This document shows positions 38,181 through 47,611 of a stretch of DNA of 64,000 nucleotides, one piece after another. Below the pieces are notes generated by a model. That model searched no databases. It was not told where the DNA came from and worked only from the letters and a program-made list of their open reading frames with translations. Source of the stretch: Bradyrhizobium ottawaense (GTDB lineage: Bacteria > Pseudomonadota > Alphaproteobacteria > Rhizobiales > Xanthobacteraceae); assembly GCF_002278135.3 (NCBI RefSeq), contig NZ_CP029425.2, forward strand, positions 3,262,001 to 3,326,000, in the 5' to 3' direction. Made by a program: the position numbers and the translations under genes. Within the stretch, counting starts at the first letter, position 1; every line of letters starts with the position of its first letter.

Positions 38181-38987
38181 ATGTACGAATTCAAATATCA
38201 TCGCCCCGGGACCGTGCGGCAGGCCGCCAACCTACTGGTGAAGAACGAAGACGCCAAGGTGATCGCTGGCGGCCACACGCTGATTCCCGTCATGAAGCAG
38301 CGCCTCGCCAGCCCCCCGCACCTGGTCGACCTCTCCCATATCGAGGGGCTCAATACGATCGAGATGAAAGGCCGTTCGCTGGTGATCGGCGCCACCGCCA
38401 AGCACGCCGAGGTCGCGACCTCCGCCATCGTCGGAGAGGCAATCCCGGCGCTCGCGAATCTTGCCGGCGGAATCGGTGATCCCGCCGTACGTCACAAGGG
38501 CACGATCGGCGGCTCGCTCGCCAACAACGACCCGACCGCGGACTATCCGGCCGCCGTGCTCGCGCTGGGCGCGACCATCGTCACCAACAAGCGGCGCCTC
38601 AAGGCCGAAGAGTATTTCCAGGGCCTGTTCTCGACCGCGCTGGAAGCCGACGAGATCATCACGAAGGTGATGTTCCCGCTGCCGAAGAAGGCGGCCTACG
38701 TCAAGTTCCGCAACCAGGCCTCGCGCTATGCGCTGGTTGGCGTGTTCGTGGCGCGGCGTCCGTCCGACGTGCGGGTTGCCGTCACCGGCGCCGGCTCCGA
38801 AGGCGTGTTCCGCGTCACTGCGTTCGAGGAAGCCCTGAAGAAGCGCTTCGCCGCGAAGGCGCTTGACGGCATCGAGGTGCCGGCCGAGGGCCTCAACAGC
38901 GATATCCACGGCAGCGCCGAATACCGCGCGCATCTCATCGGCGTGCTGACCCGGCGCGCCGTCGACGCCGCCAACGCCAAGGAGTGA
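38181..38987 (+). CDS. coxM: Aerobic CO dehydrogenase-type FAD-binding medium subunit
   Basis: The 268-residue protein has the two FAD motifs of CoxM: 'AGGHTLIPVMKQRL' and 'TIGGSLANNDPTADYP'. It takes electrons from CoxS. It begins 'MYEFKYHRPGTVRQA', the usual N-terminus, with an AGGA ribosome-binding site. Full length. Only a short spacer separates it from coxS, leaving no room for coxL. Confidence 0.95.
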   Translation: MYEFKYHRPGTVRQAANLLVKNEDAKVIAGGHTLIPVMKQRLASPPHLVDLSHIEGLNTIEMKGRSLVIGATAKHAEVATSAIVGEAIPALANLAGGIGDPAVRHKGTIGGSLANNDPTADYPAAVLALGATIVTNKRRLKAEEYFQGLFSTALEADEIITKVMFPLPKKAAYVKFRNQASRYALVGVFVARRPSDVRVAVTGAGSEGVFRVTAFEEALKKRFAAKALDGIEVPAEGLNSDIHGSAEYRAHLIGVLTRRAVDAANAKE

Positions 38988-39049
38988 GGTGACCTCACGC
39001 CTCGGCCCAAACTTGTCCCCGGTGAGGGCGTAGCGAGACTGGCTTTTTC

Positions 39050-39988
<939 letters not shown>

Positions 39989-40010
39989 TTTCGCGCCACA
40001 ATCGAGCTCG

Positions 40011-40127
40011 TCATTCCGGGCGCGACGAAGTCGCGAGCTATGGTGCGCAGTTGCGCACCTGAGAATCCATAACCACGATCGGGAGTATGGATTCCGGGCT
40101 CGCGACAAGTGGCGCGTCCCGGAATGA
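40011..40127. repeat. Short intergenic palindromic repeat, family A copy 2
   Basis: A 117-bp element between coxD and coxE with ends TCATTCCGGGCGCG and CGCGTCCCGGAATGA and the shared core 'CTATGGTGCGCAGTTGCGCA'. It is longer than the other copies because of a middle segment (ATCCATAACCACGATCGGGA). Confidence 0.8.
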
Positions 40128-40148
40128 CGAGGGGATGGATACGAGACC

Positions 40149-41351
40149 ATGGCCATCAACCACCTGGCGCCCGCGCAGACCGAGCAATTCGCCGACAACA
40201 TCGTCGGCTTCGCCCGCGCGCTGCGCTCTGCGGGCATGCCGGTCGGGCCGGGCGCTGTCATCGACGCCATGAGCGCGCTCCAGGTGATCGACATCGGCAA
40301 CCGCGCCGATGTCTTCACCACGCTGGAGGCGATCTTCGTCAAGCGTCATGAGCACGCGCTGATCTTCAAGCAGGCCTTCAACCTGTTCTTCCGCGCCTCG
40401 GAAGAATGGAAGCACATGCTGGATTCGGTGCCGCTGCCTGACCAGGCCAAGAAGAAGCCGCAGGCGGGCTCCCGCCGCGTGCAGGAGGCGATGTCGCAGC
40501 CGCGCATGACCGAGACGCCGCAGCACCAGGAGCAGGATCTGCGCCTGTCGGTGTCCGACAGGGAGATCCTTCAGAAGAAGGATTTTGCGCAGATGAGCGC
40601 CGCCGAGATCAGCGAGGCGCTGCGTGCGGTCGAGCGAATGCATCTGCCGCAGGCCGAGCTTCTGACGCGCCGGCACCGGCCTGATGCGCGCGGGCTTCGC
40701 CTCGACCTGCGCCGCACGCTGCGCGCCTCCTTGCGCACCGGCGGCGACATCATCGACATCCATCGTCTCGGGCGGATCGAGAAGCCGGCGCCGATCGTGG
40801 CGCTGCTCGATATCTCGGGCTCGATGAGCGAGTACACCCGCCTGTTCCTGCATTTCCTCCATGCCATCGGCGATGCGCGCAAGCGCGTCTCGGTGTTCCT
40901 GTTCGGCACCCGGCTGACCAACGTCACCCGCGCGCTGCGCCAGCGCGATCCCGACGAGGCGCTGGCGAGCTGTTCTGCCTCGGTCGAGGACTGGGCCGGC
41001 GGCACGCGGATCTCGGCCTCGCTGCACAACTTCAACAAATTGTGGGCGCGGCGCGTGCTGAGCCAGGGCGCCATCGTGCTCCTGATCTCCGACGGGCTGG
41101 AGCGGGAGGCGGATTCCAGGCTCGCCTTCGAGATGGACCGGCTGCACCGCTCGTGCCGGCGGCTGATCTGGCTCAACCCGCTGCTCCGGTTCGGCGGCTT
41201 CGAGGCCAAGGCCCAGGGCATCAAAATGATGCTTCCGCACGTTGACGAATTCCGCCCGGTACATAATTTGAGTTCGATCCAGGAGCTGATCACGACGCTC
41301 TCCCGGCCGCTGCCGCCGCATCACCGCAGCCTGATCCGCTCCGCAGCTTGA
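40149..41351 (+). CDS. coxE: CoxE-type von Willebrand factor A domain protein
   Basis: The 400-residue protein has a helical N-terminal half and a C-terminal VWA domain with the MIDAS motif 'LLDISGSMSEYTR' and 'DWAGGTRI'. CoxE partners CoxD in maturing the metal centre. The N-terminal 'NIVGFARALRSAGMPVGPG' is the family signature. It is separated from coxD by 160 bp that include repeat A. Confidence 0.93.
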   Translation: MAINHLAPAQTEQFADNIVGFARALRSAGMPVGPGAVIDAMSALQVIDIGNRADVFTTLEAIFVKRHEHALIFKQAFNLFFRASEEWKHMLDSVPLPDQAKKKPQAGSRRVQEAMSQPRMTETPQHQEQDLRLSVSDREILQKKDFAQMSAAEISEALRAVERMHLPQAELLTRRHRPDARGLRLDLRRTLRASLRTGGDIIDIHRLGRIEKPAPIVALLDISGSMSEYTRLFLHFLHAIGDARKRVSVFLFGTRLTNVTRALRQRDPDEALASCSASVEDWAGGTRISASLHNFNKLWARRVLSQGAIVLLISDGLEREADSRLAFEMDRLHRSCRRLIWLNPLLRFGGFEAKAQGIKMMLPHVDEFRPVHNLSSIQELITTLSRPLPPHHRSLIRSAA

Positions 41352-41361
41352 GAGGCACCCC

Positions 41362-41685
41362 ATGCTCGATCGCGACGAGGATATTCTGAAGGCGGCGGAG
41401 GACTGGCAGAAGGCCGGCCGTGGCGTCGCGCTCGCCACCGTGGTGGAGACGTGGGGCTCGGCGCCGCGCCCGGCAGGCTCCAGCCTCGTCATCAACGACG
41501 AGGGTACGTTCCTGGGGTCGGTTTCCGGCGGCTGCGTCGAGGGCGCCGTCGTCACCGAGGCCATGGACGTGATCCAGAGCGGCAAGCCGAGGATGCTGGA
41601 GTTCGGCGTCGCCGACGAGACCGCCTGGAATGTCGGGCTGTCCTGCGGCGGCACCATCCGCGTCTTCGTCGAAAAGGTCGGTTAG
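41362..41685 (+). CDS. XdhC/CoxI family protein, N-terminal module
   Basis: The 107-residue protein has the XdhC N-terminal signature 'ATVVETWGSAPRPAGSSLVI', 'GSVSGGCVEGAVV' and 'GLSCGGTIRVFVE'. XdhC proteins bind and modify (sulfurate) molybdenum cofactor before insertion. In many bacteria this module is fused to the C-terminal NAD-like domain; here the two are separate, adjacent genes 2 nt apart. Confidence 0.9.
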   Translation: MLDRDEDILKAAEDWQKAGRGVALATVVETWGSAPRPAGSSLVINDEGTFLGSVSGGCVEGAVVTEAMDVIQSGKPRMLEFGVADETAWNVGLSCGGTIRVFVEKVG

Positions 41686-41687
41686 CC

Positions 41688-42389
41688 GTGAAGCTCGAGA
41701 TCCTGCACGAACTCAACGCCGAGCGCGCCGCGCGCCGGCCGGTGATCCTGGTGACCGACACCGAGAGCGGCGAGCAGCGCCTGGTGAAGGCGAAGGATTT
41801 TGCAAAAGATCCCTTGCGCGCCGAACTCGACAAGCAACTCCGCATGGGCAAGAGCGCCAGTGTCGAGGCCGGCGGCAAGAAGCTTTTCCTCAACGTCTAC
41901 GCGCCGACCGCAAAACTCGTCATCGTCGGCGCGGTCCATATCAGCCAGGCCTTGGCGCCGCTGGCGCGCTCGCTCGGCTACGACGTGACCGTCGTGGATC
42001 CGCGCACGGCGTTCGCCAGCCCCGAACGCTTTCCCGACGTTCCGCTGGTGGCCGAATGGCCGGACACCGCGCTGCCGCCGCTCAATGTCGATGCCTACAC
42101 CGCCTTCGTCGCGGTGACGCACGACCCCAAGATCGACGACCCCGCGCTACTGCACGCCTTCGAGCGCGGCTGCTTCTATATCGGCGCGCTCGGCTCGCGG
42201 AAGACGCACGCCAAGCGCGGCGACCGGCTGCGGGCGCAGGGCGCCAAGGAAAGCGACATCGCGCGCATTCACGCGCCCATTGGCCTTGCGATCGGCGCGG
42301 TCTCCCCGTCCGAGATCGCGGTGTCGATCATGGCGGAGATCACCGCGGTGCTCCGCCTGCCACCCAAAGAAAAAGAAGAAGCGGCATGA
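41688..42389 (+). CDS. XdhC/CoxI family protein, C-terminal Rossmann module
   Basis: The 233-residue product starts at GTG 41688, two bases after the preceding stop. It has a Rossmann fold ('LVIVGAVHISQALAPLARSL') and the terminal motif 'CFYIGALGSRKTHAKR' with 'HAPIGLAIGAVSPSEIAVSI', typical of XdhC C-terminal domains. It acts with the N-terminal module. Its stop overlaps the next start (ATGA), so the genes are coupled. Confidence 0.9.
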   Translation: MKLEILHELNAERAARRPVILVTDTESGEQRLVKAKDFAKDPLRAELDKQLRMGKSASVEAGGKKLFLNVYAPTAKLVIVGAVHISQALAPLARSLGYDVTVVDPRTAFASPERFPDVPLVAEWPDTALPPLNVDAYTAFVAVTHDPKIDDPALLHAFERGCFYIGALGSRKTHAKRGDRLRAQGAKESDIARIHAPIGLAIGAVSPSEIAVSIMAEITAVLRLPPKEKEEAA

Positions 42390-43990
42390 AGTTCGGCTCG
42401 GCGAGCCCCAAGGATGCAATCGGCGGGGTGACCGTCCACACCCTGCGCCAGGGACCGCTGGTGCTGAAGAAGGGCACGACGATCGGGCCTGCCGAGGTCG
42501 AGCAGCTCACGCGCGCCGGCATCAAGGACATCGTCGTGGTGCGCATGGAGGCGGGCGACGTCTCCGAGGACGTTGCGGCCGCCGGCATCGCGCTGGCCGT
42601 CGGCGGCGAGGGCATTCATGTCGAGCGTGCCTTCACCGGCCGTGCCAATCTGTTCGCCGCACGTCCGGGTGTGCTGGTGATCGACCGCGCCGCGGTCGAC
42701 CGCATCAACAACATCGACGAAGCCATCACCTTTGCGACGCTCACCGCCTACAAGCCGGTGGTCGAGGGCGAGATGGTCGGCACCGTCAAGATCATCCCGT
42801 TCGGCGTCGAAGGCAGTTTGCGCGATGCCGCGGTGAAGGCCGCAGGCAAGGACGTGCTGAAGGTCGCGCCTTACGTGATCCAGCGCGTCGGCGTGGTCTC
42901 GACGCTGCTGCCGGGCCTGTCATCCAAGGTGATCGACAAGACGCTGCGCGTCACGGCCGAGCGGCTCGCACCGGCCGGTGCCAGCATCATCGCCGAGCGG
43001 CGGGTCCAGCACGACGAAGCCGCGCTGTCGGCGGCGATCAAGGAATTGCTCGGCCTCGGTGCGGAGCTCGTCATCGTGTTCGGCGCGTCCGCGATCGCCG
43101 ACCGCCGCGACGTGATTCCGGCGGCCGTCACGGGGATCGGCGGCGAGATCGAGCATTTCGGCATGCCGGTCGACCCCGGCAATCTCTTGCTGATCGCGCG
43201 GGCCGGCGACGTTCCGGTGCTGGGCGCACCGGGCTGTGCGCGCTCGCCGGTCGAGAACGGTTTCGACTGGGTCTTGATGCGGCTCCTCGCCGGCATCAAG
43301 GTGACGCGCTCGGAGCTGATGGGTATGGGCGTCGGCGGCCTCCTGATGGAGATCGTGACGCGGCCGCAGCCGCGCGCACAGCCCGAGACCGAGGGCAATA
43401 GCCAGGTCGCCGCCATCGTGCTCGCGGCGGGCCGTTCGACCCGGATGGGCGGGCCAAACAAGCTGCTCGCCGAACTCGACGGCAAGAAGCTGGTGCGAAT
43501 CGCGACCGAGCAGGCGCTGGCCTCCAGGGCATCCGAGGTGATCGTGGTCACCGGCCACCAGACCGAGCTGGTCGAGCAGGCGCTGCAGGGCCTGAGAGTG
43601 AAGTTCGTCAGGAATCCGGATTTTGCCGGCGGGATCGCCAGCTCGGTCAAGGCCGGCATCGCTGCCGTCCCAGAAGCTTGCGACGGCGCCGTGGTGTGCC
43701 TGGGCGACATGCCGCTGATCGATGCCGGCCTGATCGATCGTCTCATCGACGGCTTCGCACCGGATCGCGGCAATCTCATCGTCGTGCCCGTGAGCGAGGG
43801 CCGCCGCGGCAATCCCGTGCTGTGGTCGCGCCGCTTCTTCAAGGAGCTGATGACGCTCGACGGCGACGTCGGCGCGCGCCATCTGATCGCCAAGCACACC
43901 GAGGCCGTAGCCGAGGTGCCCGTCGACGGCGAAAGCGCCTTCCTCGATATCGACACGCCGCAGGCGCTGGAAGCTGCGCGAGGCGGATGA
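42386..43990 (+). CDS. Fusion of a molybdopterin-binding (MoCF) domain and a MobA/MocA-like cytidylyltransferase
   Basis: The 534-residue protein has an N-terminal MoeA/MoCF-type domain (about 1-335: 'RVGVVSTLLPGLSSKVIDKT', 'LVIVFGASAIADRRD') and a C-terminal nucleotidyltransferase (about 345-534) starting 'AAIVLAAGRSTRMGGPNKLL' with 'VVCLGDMPL'. MocA-type enzymes make molybdopterin cytosine dinucleotide, the cofactor form of CO dehydrogenase-type enzymes, so it fits this locus. Start overlaps the XdhC stop by 4 nt. Last gene of the cox cluster. Confidence 0.92.
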   Translation: MKFGSASPKDAIGGVTVHTLRQGPLVLKKGTTIGPAEVEQLTRAGIKDIVVVRMEAGDVSEDVAAAGIALAVGGEGIHVERAFTGRANLFAARPGVLVIDRAAVDRINNIDEAITFATLTAYKPVVEGEMVGTVKIIPFGVEGSLRDAAVKAAGKDVLKVAPYVIQRVGVVSTLLPGLSSKVIDKTLRVTAERLAPAGASIIAERRVQHDEAALSAAIKELLGLGAELVIVFGASAIADRRDVIPAAVTGIGGEIEHFGMPVDPGNLLLIARAGDVPVLGAPGCARSPVENGFDWVLMRLLAGIKVTRSELMGMGVGGLLMEIVTRPQPRAQPETEGNSQVAAIVLAAGRSTRMGGPNKLLAELDGKKLVRIATEQALASRASEVIVVTGHQTELVEQALQGLRVKFVRNPDFAGGIASSVKAGIAAVPEACDGAVVCLGDMPLIDAGLIDRLIDGFAPDRGNLIVVPVSEGRRGNPVLWSRRFFKELMTLDGDVGARHLIAKHTEAVAEVPVDGESAFLDIDTPQALEAARGG

Positions 43991-44004
43991 CGGTGCCGTA
44001 GCTG

Positions 44005-44092
44005 CGTAGGGTGGATTAGCCGAAGGCGTAATCCACCACCTGTGTGTCTGCGCGGAGACAAAAGAGGTGGATTGCGCTTCGCTAATCCACCC
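44005..44092. repeat. Paired-hairpin intergenic repeat (GGTGGATTA...TAATCCACC)
   Basis: Two hairpins, each made from GGTGGATT and AATCCACC arms (44010-44037 and 44066-44091), separated by about 28 bp. This structure recurs in Bradyrhizobium intergenic DNA. It lies between the cox cluster and a DUF4189 gene. Confidence 0.7.
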
Positions 44093-44183
44093 GTGCGCGC
44101 ACGATTTCAACCACCCGTTCACCATCTGGAAACGACCGCCGCTTAGAGTCGCCTCCACCTGCCTTGGGGGGAGGGGATTTTCC

Positions 44184-44573
44184 ATGGCTTCGAACGTCGT
44201 CGCGCGCCGTTGCGCGATGTTTTGCTTTGTCTTGTCAGTTGCCGTCACGGGCGCCCGCTACATCACCGAAGCCCATGCCGCCGGCGCGATTGCAGTCGGC
44301 AAATGCGGCGCTTATGGCCAGGCCTTTGATTACGGCCACGAGCACGAGGCGCGTGCCGCGGCGCAGAAGCAGTGCAAGGGCGATTGCACGACCGTGACGA
44401 TGAAGCGCGCCTGCGCTGCGATGTCGGTCGATCTCGCCAACCCCTGCGGCGCTTATGGCTATGCCGTCAAGCCGAAGATCTCTGCCTCGCTCAACGCCGC
44501 CACGCGCGAATGCTACAAATACGGCGGCAAGGAATGCGTGATCCGCGCCTGGGCCTGCGACGCCAAGGGTTGA
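44184..44573 (+). CDS. Secreted DUF4189-like Cys-rich protein
   Basis: The 129-residue product has a signal peptide (about 1-30) and a mature domain with six Cys in the pattern C...C..C...C...C...C ('GKCGAYGQA', 'KQCKGDCTT', 'NPCGAYGYAV', 'RECYKYGGKECV'), matching DUF4189. ATG follows a strong GGGGGAGGGG. Periplasmic, disulfide-bonded; function unknown. A longer frame from 44067 runs into the repeat and is not preferred. Confidence 0.85.
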   Translation: MASNVVARRCAMFCFVLSVAVTGARYITEAHAAGAIAVGKCGAYGQAFDYGHEHEARAAAQKQCKGDCTTVTMKRACAAMSVDLANPCGAYGYAVKPKISASLNAATRECYKYGGKECVIRAWACDAKG

Positions 44574-44586
44574 TTTCCTCTTGCTG

Positions 44587-44685
44587 TCATTCCGGGGCGA
44601 TGCGTAGCATCGAGCTATGGTGCGCAATTGCGCACCTGAGAATCTCGAGATTCCGGGCTCGGTCCTTTGGACCGCCCCCGAATGA
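44587..44685. repeat. Short intergenic palindromic repeat, family A copy 3
   Basis: A 99-bp element with ends TCATTCCGGGGCG and CGCCCCCGAATGA, nearly identical along its first 75 bp to the copy at 34621, including the inner palindrome GGTGCGCAATTGCGCACC. Confidence 0.85.
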
Positions 44686-44700
44686 CAGTGGAAGGAATAG

Positions 44701-45111
44701 ATGCAGTTCGACACCAAGATCGCGGTCGTGATCCGCACCGATCTTCAAGCCTGGCAGAAGCTTAACGTCGCGTCCTTCCTCACCAGCGGCATTGCCGCGG
44801 CTTTTCCCGAATGCATTGGCGATGCCTATGAAGACGCCTCGGGCACGAACTATCATGCGTTGATCGGCCAGCCGATCCTGATCTACGGCGCCGACGGGCC
44901 GGCACTATCGCGCGCGCTGGATCGTGCGCTCGTGCGCAACGTCAAGCCGGCGGTCTATACCGAGGACATGTTCAGCACCACGCACGATGCCGCCAATCGC
45001 GAGGCGGTGAGGGCCGTGGCGCGCAACGATCTCAATCTCGTCGGCATCGCCATGCGCGCCGAGCGCAAGGTGATCGACAAGATCGTCGACGGCCTGAAGT
45101 TCCATAGCTGA
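44701..45111 (+). CDS. DUF2000 family protein
   Basis: The 136-residue cytosolic protein matches DUF2000: 'FDTKIAVVIRTDLQAWQKLN' followed by 'VASFLTSGIA', 'IGQPILIYGADGPAL' and 'LNLVGIAMRAERKVIDKIVD'. The fold is a peptidyl-tRNA hydrolase 2-like one. It follows the repeat A copy. Function unknown. Confidence 0.85.
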   Translation: MQFDTKIAVVIRTDLQAWQKLNVASFLTSGIAAAFPECIGDAYEDASGTNYHALIGQPILIYGADGPALSRALDRALVRNVKPAVYTEDMFSTTHDAANREAVRAVARNDLNLVGIAMRAERKVIDKIVDGLKFHS

Positions 45112-45246
45112 CACGCCGGCATCGGCGCGGCGTCATCGTGGTGTCATGATGGGGCCGCCTTGCGCAAACTTTGTGCTGTTTGACGCCCATCAAAGGAGCG
45201 CGGCGCGGGGTCGTTATTCTGCTCCAAAATGCAGAGGAGCAGACAG

Positions 45247-46272
45247 ATGCCGACCATGAAAGCCGCAATCGTCAAGCAATTCGGCAAGCCGCTGGTGATC
45301 GAGGGCGTGCCGGTTCCGCAGCCCGGCCCCGGCGAGATTCTGGTCAAGGTGAAGGCCTGCGGCGTCTGTCACACCGATCTGCATGCAGCCTCCGGCGACT
45401 GGCCGGTGAAACCGGTACCGCCCTTCATTCCCGGCCACGAGGCGGCCGGCACCGTCGCCGCGCTCGGGCCCGGCGTGAAGAATCTGAAAGTCGGAGATGC
45501 CGTCGGCGTCGCCTGGCTGCACGACGCCTGCATGTCTTGCGAATATTGCGAGACCGGCTGGGAGACCCTGTGCGAGCACCAGCACAATACCGGCTACAGC
45601 GTGAACGGCGGCTTCGCAGAATATGTGATCGCCTCGGCCGCCTTCGCCGCAAAGCTGCCGGCGACGGTCGATTTCGCCGCCATCGCGCCGATCCTGTGCG
45701 CCGGCGTCACCACCTACAAGGGATTGAAGGAGACGGAGGCCAGGCCCGGCGAGTGGGTGGTGATCTCAGGTGTCGGCGGGCTCGGCCATGTCGCGATTCA
45801 GTACGCCAAGGCGATGGGGCTCAAGGTCGCTGCCGTCGATATCGCCGAGGACAAGCTGGAGCTGGCGCGCGAAACCGGCGCCGATCTCGCGGTCAATGCC
45901 CTCACCGCTGGTGCGGTGGACCAGGTTCTTGCGGCAACCGGCGGCGGGGCCCACGGCGTGCTGGTGACGGCGGTCTCGACCGCCGCGTTCGCCCAGGCGC
46001 TCAAGATGGTGCGCCGGAAGGGCACCGTCAGCCTCGTCGGCCTGCCGCCGGGCGAATTCCCGACGCCGATCTTCGACGTCGTCCTCAAGCGCATCACGGT
46101 GCGCGGCTCCATCGTCGGCACGAGGCGCGACCTCGACGAAGCCGTCGCATTCGCCACCGATGGCAAGGTGAAGGCCGAAGTGACGAAGGTGCCGCTAGCG
46201 CAGATCAACGATGTCTTCGAGCGGATGAAGGCCGGCAAGATCGACGGTCGCATGGTGCTTGATTTCGGCTAG
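45247..46272 (+). CDS. adhP: Zinc-dependent alcohol dehydrogenase, AdhP type
   Basis: The 341-residue enzyme has the catalytic zinc ligands '[10 protein letters not shown]' and 'GHEAAGTV', the structural zinc cluster '[15 protein letters not shown]' and the NAD site '[17 protein letters not shown]'. It oxidises primary alcohols to aldehydes. ATG at 45247 follows AGGAG by 7 nt; ATG at 45229 is in frame but has no ribosome-binding site. Single gene. Confidence 0.95.
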   Translation: MPTMKAAIVKQFGKPLVIEGVPVPQPGPGEILVKVKACGVCHTDLHAASGDWPVKPVPPFIPGHEAAGTVAALGPGVKNLKVGDAVGVAWLHDACMSCEYCETGWETLCEHQHNTGYSVNGGFAEYVIASAAFAAKLPATVDFAAIAPILCAGVTTYKGLKETEARPGEWVVISGVGGLGHVAIQYAKAMGLKVAAVDIAEDKLELARETGADLAVNALTAGAVDQVLAATGGGAHGVLVTAVSTAAFAQALKMVRRKGTVSLVGLPPGEFPTPIFDVVLKRITVRGSIVGTRRDLDEAVAFATDGKVKAEVTKVPLAQINDVFERMKAGKIDGRMVLDFG

Positions 46273-46276
46273 CGCC

Positions 46277-46690
46277 TCATCCAGGCGGCATGCCTTCGAA
46301 CGTTACCAGGCTGGGATCGAGGCGATCCCAGTCATGGCCGCGCGCGGCGAAAGTGACTGCCTGCGGCTTGTAGCGGGCAGGCTCGTCGAGGCTCGCGGCG
46401 CGGATTGTGAAGACGTCGGGCTGCGCCGCGAAGGTCATGTACACAGGCACGCCGCACTGCGTGCAGAAGCCGCGCGTCTTCACGTTGCCGCTGTCGGCGA
46501 CCATATCCCAATGCTTCGCCTCGCCGGTTAGCGTGACGCCGGCTCGTGCGAACGTCGCGTATGAGCCATGCGCACTGCCGCTTTCGCGCTGGCAGTCCCG
46601 GCACTGGCAGTGATTGCTGAACAGGGGTTCGCCGGCAATCGAATAGCGGATCGCGCCGCAGGCGCAGCCGCCGGTATAGGGCTTGTCCAT
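46277..46690 (-). CDS. GFA family (glutathione-dependent formaldehyde-activating-like) zinc protein
   Basis: The 137-residue protein has the zinc-binding Cys set of the GFA/CENP-V family: 'GGCACGAIRYSI', 'NHCQCRDCQRESG', 'GFCTQCGVPV'. Exact substrate is not known for most members. It is the last gene of an ArsR-SRPBCC-GFA unit on the minus strand, 12 nt after the SRPBCC gene. Confidence 0.92.
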   Translation of the reverse strand: MDKPYTGGCACGAIRYSIAGEPLFSNHCQCRDCQRESGSAHGSYATFARAGVTLTGEAKHWDMVADSGNVKTRGFCTQCGVPVYMTFAAQPDVFTIRAASLDEPARYKPQAVTFAARGHDWDRLDPSLVTFEGMPPG

Positions 46691-46702
46691 TTAAGTGCTT
46701 CC

Positions 46703-47167
46703 CTACTTGTCTTCGCCGGAGATGGCATCCAGCCGCTGCAGCACCTTGACCCAGCCGTCGCTCATGTTGCGATAAGCGGTGTCGTTCGTCGGCGTCACGA
46801 AGCCGGAGTGCACCACGCGCACGCGCGTCCCTGCTTCGACCGGCGTGAGGGACCAGGTGACGACGGTGTCAAGCGCCGAGCCGTAACCGGTGTTACCCTC
46901 GTCGCCACCCTTCCAGGCATAGGCGAAGCGTTGGTCCGGCACGACTTCCAGAACGCGGCAATGGATCGTGCCATCCCACGCGCCGGCCGGGTTGGTCTTG
47001 AACGTGAAAGTGTTGCCTTCGACGGCCTCGAAACCGGTCGGCGGCATCAGCCAGCGTGCAATCAGCTGTGCGCTGGTCAGCGCCTTCCAGATCGTCGCGA
47101 CGGCGTGAGGGAAGACCTCGTCGATGACGATGTCCTGGGTCTGGATCTTGGAAGCAACAGCACTCAC
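46703..47167 (-). CDS. SRPBCC (AHSA1-like) protein
   Basis: The 154-residue protein has an AHSA1-type lipid/ligand-binding fold: 'DEVFPHAVATIWKALTSAQL', 'EVVPDQRFAYAWKGG', 'VTWSLTPVEAGTRVRVVHSG'. In many bacteria such a gene is paired with an ArsR repressor. Its start overlaps the arsR stop by 4 nt, so it is co-translated. Ligand unknown. Confidence 0.92.
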   Translation of the reverse strand: MSAVASKIQTQDIVIDEVFPHAVATIWKALTSAQLIARWLMPPTGFEAVEGNTFTFKTNPAGAWDGTIHCRVLEVVPDQRFAYAWKGGDEGNTGYGSALDTVVTWSLTPVEAGTRVRVVHSGFVTPTNDTAYRNMSDGWVKVLQRLDAISGEDK

Positions 47168-47499
47168 GGATCGATCTCCTTCAATAGGTCACGCAGATTC
47201 TGGAAGCGCTCGCGCCAGAACACGCCGTAATGGTCCATCCAGGTTACCAGCGGTTCGAGCCCCTGCGGCGCGGCGCGGTAATAGACGTTGCGGCCCTCTG
47301 CGCGCTCGGCGACGAGGCCCGCCTGTTTCAACGACTTCAGGTGCTGCGAGATGGCGCCCTGAGTTACGCCGCTGCCGCGCGTCAGCTCGGCGACGGTGAT
47401 CTCCTTGCTCTCGAACACGCGCTCGAACACCGCCCGGCGCGTCGGGTCGGCGAGGGCGCGCATCACAGTGGTGACGGGGTTTGGAGCGGTTTCGATCAT
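47164..47499 (-). CDS. ArsR family winged-helix repressor
   Basis: The 111-residue protein has an ArsR HTH ('VFESKEITVAELTRGSGVTQ' then 'GAISQHLKSLKQAGLVAER') and 'GRNVYYRA' in the wing. It lacks the Cys metal site of true ArsR, as do members paired with SRPBCC proteins. ATG at 47499 is preferred to TTG at 47508. It sits next to a doubled palindrome and probably represses its own operon. Confidence 0.93.
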   Translation of the reverse strand: MIETAPNPVTTVMRALADPTRRAVFERVFESKEITVAELTRGSGVTQGAISQHLKSLKQAGLVAERAEGRNVYYRAAPQGLEPLVTWMDHYGVFWRERFQNLRDLLKEIDP

Positions 47500-47507
47500 G
47501 TCGTTCA

Positions 47508-47541
47508 ATTAGTCGATGCTAATTCATTAGTCAATACTAAT
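47508..47541. promoter_or_regulatory. Tandem operators for the ArsR regulator
   Basis: ATTAGTCGATGCTAAT (47508-47523) and ATTAGTCAATACTAAT (47526-47541) are two near-identical palindromes with ATTAG/CTAAT arms, 18 bp apart centre to centre. They lie directly before the arsR start, a typical ArsR-family operator arrangement. Confidence 0.7.
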
Positions 47542-47579
47542 TCTTCTGAGTCTACCCAGATAACAGCCTCAACTTGACT

Positions 47580-47599
47580 ATGACTGACTAGTCAGTCAT
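47580..47599. promoter_or_regulatory. Perfect 20-bp palindromic operator before the efflux operon
   Basis: ATGACTGACTAGTCAGTCAT is a perfect palindrome; it directly abuts TTGACT (47574-47579), a plausible -35 hexamer, and ends 12 bp before the TetR ATG. Its position fits autorepression by that regulator. Confidence 0.7.
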
Positions 47600-47611
47600 G
47601 TTCATCTAATA

